DNA of 64,000 nucleotides from Parabacteroides sp. TM07-1AC (GTDB lineage: Bacteria > Bacteroidota > Bacteroidia > Bacteroidales > Tannerellaceae): the NCBI RefSeq assembly GCF_003480915.1, contig NZ_QUKD01000005.1, positions 124,001-188,000 on the forward strand. The letters run 5' to 3'. Under the pieces are notes generated by a model. That model was not told the origin of the DNA, did no database searches, and saw only the letters and a list, made by a program, of their open reading frames with translations. Each line of letters opens with the position of its first letter. The first letter of the stretch is position 1. Shown piece after piece: positions 60,999 to 64,000 of this stretch. Made by a program: the position numbers and the translations under genes.

Positions 60999-62850
60999 CT
61001 TTGTAATTTCTTTTCTTCTTGGTAGCCTCTTTAGGCTTATTCTTTGTAATTTCGATAGGTTTCTGTTTAGCCAGCGGGGTTGCTTTCACATTCCAGGTCT
61101 CTTCCACCTGCCAGTTCTGCATCACATTGTACTTCACCGGCGAATAGAAGACTTCTTCCGGCTGCCGCTTGTCGGCGTAATTACCGGTATCCCATTTGCC
61201 GTTGTCGTTCAGGTCGACCACCAGACGCACATAATATTTGTCCGGCTTCAGGTCCATAAACAGGGCTCCCCCGTTCTTCACCTTTACTTTCCGTACCGGT
61301 GTATCGCTACTGTTCAACAATTCGACATAAGCCGTCGTATCTATTCCTTCTATATTCAGATATAAATGGCCGTATTCATCTTCTTTCTTGATCTTAAATT
61401 CGCCCGAATACGGTTCATTCCATTTGTCATACAGGCTGAATATCGTCGCCGAATCCACCGACAACCGATACTCTTCACCGTATTTCCACGGACGGCGGAT
61501 GAAATAGTTCAACGTATTGACGGAATCCCTGAAAAAGTCGAAATCGACCGGAGTCCAGACCGTATCCACCTTCTGGTCCAGATAAAAGACCTCTTTCGGC
61601 AAGTCGAGTACCGGCTCATTGAACGTCACCGAAACGGTATCGAACAGGTCCATCGAGCTTGGCGCATCTATCTGCATGCCGAGGAAGACGATCGGTTCCG
61701 GTTCGTCATCTTTCTTCTTTTTCTTCTTTTCCGGACGGCGACGCATCACAAACTGAAGCGTATCCGTTTGCGGACGGAGAATATTTAGAGAATCACTCTT
61801 CGGATAAGACAATTCCACCTGCAACGTATCCTGCTGCCACACCAGCGAATCGGTCAGCCAGAAATTGACCCCTTTCCCCTCATCCGTTTCCTGGGTAAAA
61901 AACCAGTCGGAATCCGCCGGATCGAAATTGAGCGGCTTCGGCAACGGGATGGTATCCAGCGGAGCGTTGAAACGTATCGTCAACAGGTTTTCCTGCTGGC
62001 GTTCCGGTTTCAGGAGATATTGCCGCACGAAGTTTTCCTTGAACAGGCGCAACTGGATATCATCCGGAAAATAACGAGTATAGCCAACCGTCCGGATCGT
62101 ATCGATGGTCAGGCTGTCTTTCCAAAGCGTATCCTGCCGGGTAGTCTGTTCCAGCGACGGGATGATGATAGAGTCGTTGAAAGCAATCTCTTCGCCCGGC
62201 TGGTCGAACTTATAATCGCGATTGACATCATTCAGACCGAATATACGATAGCTGCCCGGAGAGATATTACGGATGGTGAACTCTCCTTTATCGTTTGTAC
62301 GCGAAGTACGGTCGAAAGGCAGTTTCACAAAAGCCGAATCTTCCAGGTTCTTATGCAGACCGATCGTGATACCGGGCATCGGTTCCAGGTTTTCCGCATT
62401 CAGCAGGATACCGGAAACTTCCAGCGTATCGATCACATCACCGGTAGAGAAGGCAAAAGAGAAATTCTCGAACACATTCTTCTCGTTATTATCGGAGATC
62501 GAATTGGTAAAGTCGATCGTATAGGTCGTATTCTCTTTCAGTGTATCTTTCAGCTCGACCACCACCTTCTTTCCGGCAGCACGGATTACCGGCAACTGCA
62601 TTTGCGGCGGTGTGATGATCACATTCTCCGACGGCTTATCCAGCTGCACCAGCTCATCAAACAGGATTTCCACCTTCTTCCCCTTATAGTTCTTCTGGTT
62701 TGGAGCCGGAAGGCTGCTGACAAATTTAGGCGGCGTCTCATCATAAGGTCCTCCGTTCGGAGAAGCCATATTGGCACATGAATACATGGTTACCAACAGA
62801 AACAGCCCGCACACCGCCAGCAATAAATTGTTTATATATCTGTTACCCAT
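60937..62850 (-). CDS. Big_5-type Ig-like domain lipoprotein
   Basis: A 637-residue lipoprotein: signal peptide to TMYSCANM, lipidated Cys near residue 25. The domain opening GGPYDETPPKFVSSLPAPNQ and VEILFDELVQLDKPSENVIITPP is the Big_5 (bacterial Ig-like) pattern. A carboxypeptidase-regulatory-like repeat follows (EVSGILLNAENLEPMPGITIGL, GEFTIRNISPGSYRIFGLND). A second Big_5-like segment lies near 400 after a lysine run (KKKKKK). The basic tail (KPKEATKKKRNYKDEG) is unusual. Conserved in Bacteroidota with the DUF3108 gene; function unknown, probably an envelope assembly or surface protein. Confidence 0.83.
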   Translation of the reverse strand: MGNRYINNLLLAVCGLFLLVTMYSCANMASPNGGPYDETPPKFVSSLPAPNQKNYKGKKVEILFDELVQLDKPSENVIITPPQMQLPVIRAAGKKVVVELKDTLKENTTYTIDFTNSISDNNEKNVFENFSFAFSTGDVIDTLEVSGILLNAENLEPMPGITIGLHKNLEDSAFVKLPFDRTSRTNDKGEFTIRNISPGSYRIFGLNDVNRDYKFDQPGEEIAFNDSIIIPSLEQTTRQDTLWKDSLTIDTIRTVGYTRYFPDDIQLRLFKENFVRQYLLKPERQQENLLTIRFNAPLDTIPLPKPLNFDPADSDWFFTQETDEGKGVNFWLTDSLVWQQDTLQVELSYPKSDSLNILRPQTDTLQFVMRRRPEKKKKKKDDEPEPIVFLGMQIDAPSSMDLFDTVSVTFNEPVLDLPKEVFYLDQKVDTVWTPVDFDFFRDSVNTLNYFIRRPWKYGEEYRLSVDSATIFSLYDKWNEPYSGEFKIKKEDEYGHLYLNIEGIDTTAYVELLNSSDTPVRKVKVKNGGALFMDLKPDKYYVRLVVDLNDNGKWDTGNYADKRQPEEVFYSPVKYNVMQNWQVEETWNVKATPLAKQKPIEITKNKPKEATKKKRNYKDEGQQKSSSRNSSGNMGMPF

Positions 62851-62962
62851 TCAATCTCTTTTTAATCAGAGGGCAAAAATAGGGAAAAATCCGGTGACAA
62901 ACAGTGATATATACGCTAAATAACGTAAGTTCACTATAACAAATCAGAAATTGAAACGTCAT

Positions 62963-63112
62963 TCATGCCACCATCTGCCCGGACAATTCCCTTTCTTCCG
63001 CTATCAGCCGGTCGAAAAAGCGTTTCAGCAAAACGGCCATTGCCTGCTGTTTCAGCAAAACCAGCCGCACATCTTCGCTGACAAGCACATACGATATTTG
63101 TTGAAGAAACAT
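62963..63112 (-). CDS. Small hypothetical protein, 49 residues
   Basis: A 49-residue minus-strand frame from an ATG at 63112 (GGAGATGA directly upstream) to a TGA at 62963. It is predicted as one or two amphipathic helices: VLVSEDVRLVLLKQQ then AVLLKRFFDRLIAEE. There are no rare or suspicious residues, and leucine/lysine/glutamate use is protein-like. An overlapping 62-residue frame (62934-63122) is cysteine- and glycine-rich and less protein-like. I do not recognise the family. It is isolated and downstream of the 22-bp array. Confidence 0.45.
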   Translation of the reverse strand: MFLQQISYVLVSEDVRLVLLKQQAMAVLLKRFFDRLIAEERELSGQMVA

Positions 63113-63227
63113 TCATCTCCATATATTATTGCTAAATTCCTACGGGGAATATTTACTACAGCCAAAAAGGCTTACTGTATATTTTCCGTATTTGGCGAAA
63201 GGCGTTGTTTTCTATAATAAAATAGAC

Positions 63228-63315
63228 CATTCGGGAGAAAAAATAATTTCTTTCGGAAGAAAATCGAATTTCATTCGGAAGAAATTGAAAAGTCATTCGA
63301 ATGGGGTAAAAGGCG
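63228..63315. repeat. Four-unit 22-bp repeat array
   Basis: Units of exactly 22 bp begin at 63228, 63250, 63272 and 63294, each opening CATTCG or CTTTCG and followed by a (G)GGAGAAA or GGAAGAAA block; the last drifts (CATTCGAATG, itself a palindrome). Architecture as in the arrays at 23322 and 45366, but the sequence is different. Confidence 0.85.
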
Positions 63316-63422
63316 ATGGTATAGATAATGTATAAACCTTATTCTTTTTATCCGGCTTTCAAAAATAAGACTTCGATGCAGAAATAACCTTGGATAAACA
63401 TGGTTTTTCTATAAATAAAGAC

Positions 63423-63430
63423 TACATTTG
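63423..63430 (+). promoter_or_regulatory. -7 promoter element before the structured leader
   Basis: TACATTTG, TSS near 63437. If used, the transcript would have a leader of about 470 nt before the ATG at 63908, including the long hairpin at 63506-63667. Confidence 0.55.
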
Positions 63431-63505
63431 TCATGTCGTATCAAAGTTGGTTACAGCGGTGACCGGCTTACGGCAATATAATTTATAAGTTAAGCATTTT
63501 AAGAG

Positions 63506-63667
63506 ATTATTCTGAGAATACTAAATTTTCCCGATTTATACTCTATTCGGAATAATAGCAACAAAATGCCCATGTTAGTTGTATATACTTATGTATATAA
63601 TATATTAGTGTGGGCTGTTGTCTATTATTTATGGAGTGGGTCGGGAAAAACCTAGTATTCGAATAAT
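63506..63667 (+). ncRNA. Long imperfect hairpin, possible structured RNA or leader
   Basis: The ends pair as ATTATTC..GAATACTA with TAGTATTC..GAATAAT; TTTTCCCGA pairs with TCGGGAAAA, and ACTC, AATAATAG, CAACA and GCCCA segments on the left arm recur in complement on the right arm. The closing loop is TA-rich near 63585. The repeat could equally be a small inverted-repeat element. Type is uncertain. Confidence 0.4.
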
Positions 63668-63907
63668 AGCAGCAGTTCCACACTTTTTTTGTGTCATGAA
63701 ACTGCTGATTTTAATCACACTAGTATCAGCAGCGACTTCCTCTATAAAATAAACAGCCAGTTACTTCCTGATACTTTCGGACATTACTAACTATACTATA
63801 GGGTGTATATAGATCGTGGCGTGATAGCCTGAAACGATTTATATATCGGTTAAGTTGAGACTGCCCGTCCGTGAGGATATGGCAGTTTATTTTAAACATT
63901 ATATATT

Positions 63908-64000
63908 ATGGCAGAACACAATACAAATAACGAATCGGAAGCTTTGCTGCGGGAGAAAGTGGCAAAACAGGAATATCTTATCAATCAGATGACTATAAGA
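63908..64000 (+). CDS. N-terminal fragment of an unidentified protein, truncated by the window edge
   Basis: 31 codons from an ATG at 63908 to the window end, in an open frame. The residues begin MAEHNTNNESEALLREKVAKQ, polar and charged with a helical, coiled-coil-like pattern (LLREKVAKQEYLINQM), and no signal peptide. Too short to assign. It follows the structured leader, so its expression may be controlled post-transcriptionally. Confidence 0.6.
   Translation, partial: MAEHNTNNESEALLREKVAKQEYLINQMTIR

Larger units (their letters stand above)
63113..63907. other. 795-bp intergenic region with repeat array and structured leader
   Basis: No credible gene seen. It holds the four-unit 22-bp array (63228-63315), a plus-strand promoter at 63423, a 160-bp imperfect hairpin (63506-63667), two mutually exclusive smaller hairpins (63670-63707 and 63702-63732) and a short hairpin (63860-63886) just before the last start codon. 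Confidence 0.75.

Noticed and set aside
62934..63122. 62-residue minus-strand frame in the 3' intergenic region
   Set aside because: Composition is Cys/Gly/Ala/Arg-rich without protein-like pattern; the 49-codon frame on the same strand is the better candidate.
1..64000. tRNA, rRNA or tmRNA genes
   Set aside because: I looked for cloverleaf and CCA-like signatures in the gaps by eye and found none convincing; a dedicated scan would be needed to exclude them.

Overview
The window looks like chromosomal DNA of a gut Bacteroidales, most likely Parabacteroides or a close relative (inference). The support is a SusC/SusD pair in a sialidase locus, promoters with the Bacteroidota -7 motif TAnnTTTG ahead of most transcription units, weak Shine-Dalgarno sequences, KorAB, a corrinoid methyltransferase set, GH110 and GH33 enzymes, and FtsX-type ABC permeases of about 800 residues. 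I saw no rRNA, tRNA, transposase, integrase or CRISPR array.

Layout. 1-645: start of pckA, cut by the window edge. 931-8908: a sialoglycan utilisation operon on the minus strand (SusC, SusD, alpha/beta hydrolase, GH33 sialidase). It lies behind a 277-bp segment flanked by 32-bp inverted repeats, whose only recognisable promoter points away from the operon; this looks like an invertible promoter in the OFF orientation. 9531-14365: korB, korA, alanine dehydrogenase and aroK. 14479-22026: RNase H1, a nucleotide-sugar dehydrogenase and a surface-glycan/LPS-core block of glycosyltransferases, a WaaP-like kinase, a GT9 enzyme and a DUF4254 protein. 22151-24715: pdxB and an MFS exporter. 24750-28753: two UroD-type methyltransferases, a corrinoid protein and a LacI regulator. 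28826-34449: UGT-like glycosyltransferase, small membrane protein, DUF4925-like lipoprotein and TonB-dependent receptor. 34514-38688: purN, acpP, fabF, rnc, pfkA. 38770-46453: GH3-like ligase, PAP2 phosphatase, NlpE-like lipoprotein, GH110 alpha-1,3-galactosidase, metal P-type ATPase and a Fur-family regulator. 46540-48904: cysS, a DUF4160/DUF2442 pair and a thioesterase. 48964-60140: a five-gene ABC efflux operon divergent from an NtrC-type regulator and its histidine kinase. 60114-62850: DUF3108 and Big_5-type envelope proteins. 62851-64000: about 1 kb with a small ORF, a repeat array and a structured leader before a truncated gene.

Two patterns stand out beyond the gene list. The first is the OFF-oriented invertible promoter in front of the sialidase locus. 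The second is a set of short arrays with a 21-22 bp period (two helical turns) and internal dyad symmetry. They occur at 23322, 45366, 57388 and 63228, each with its own sequence but the same architecture. One consists of exactly three 22-bp units lying in frame inside the P-type ATPase gene, where it encodes a 22-residue insert. I do not recognise this repeat class.

All calls come from reading the sequence and remembered family motifs; no alignment or database search was run. Start codons were moved downstream where an upstream start would overlap a promoter or precede an obvious signal peptide.
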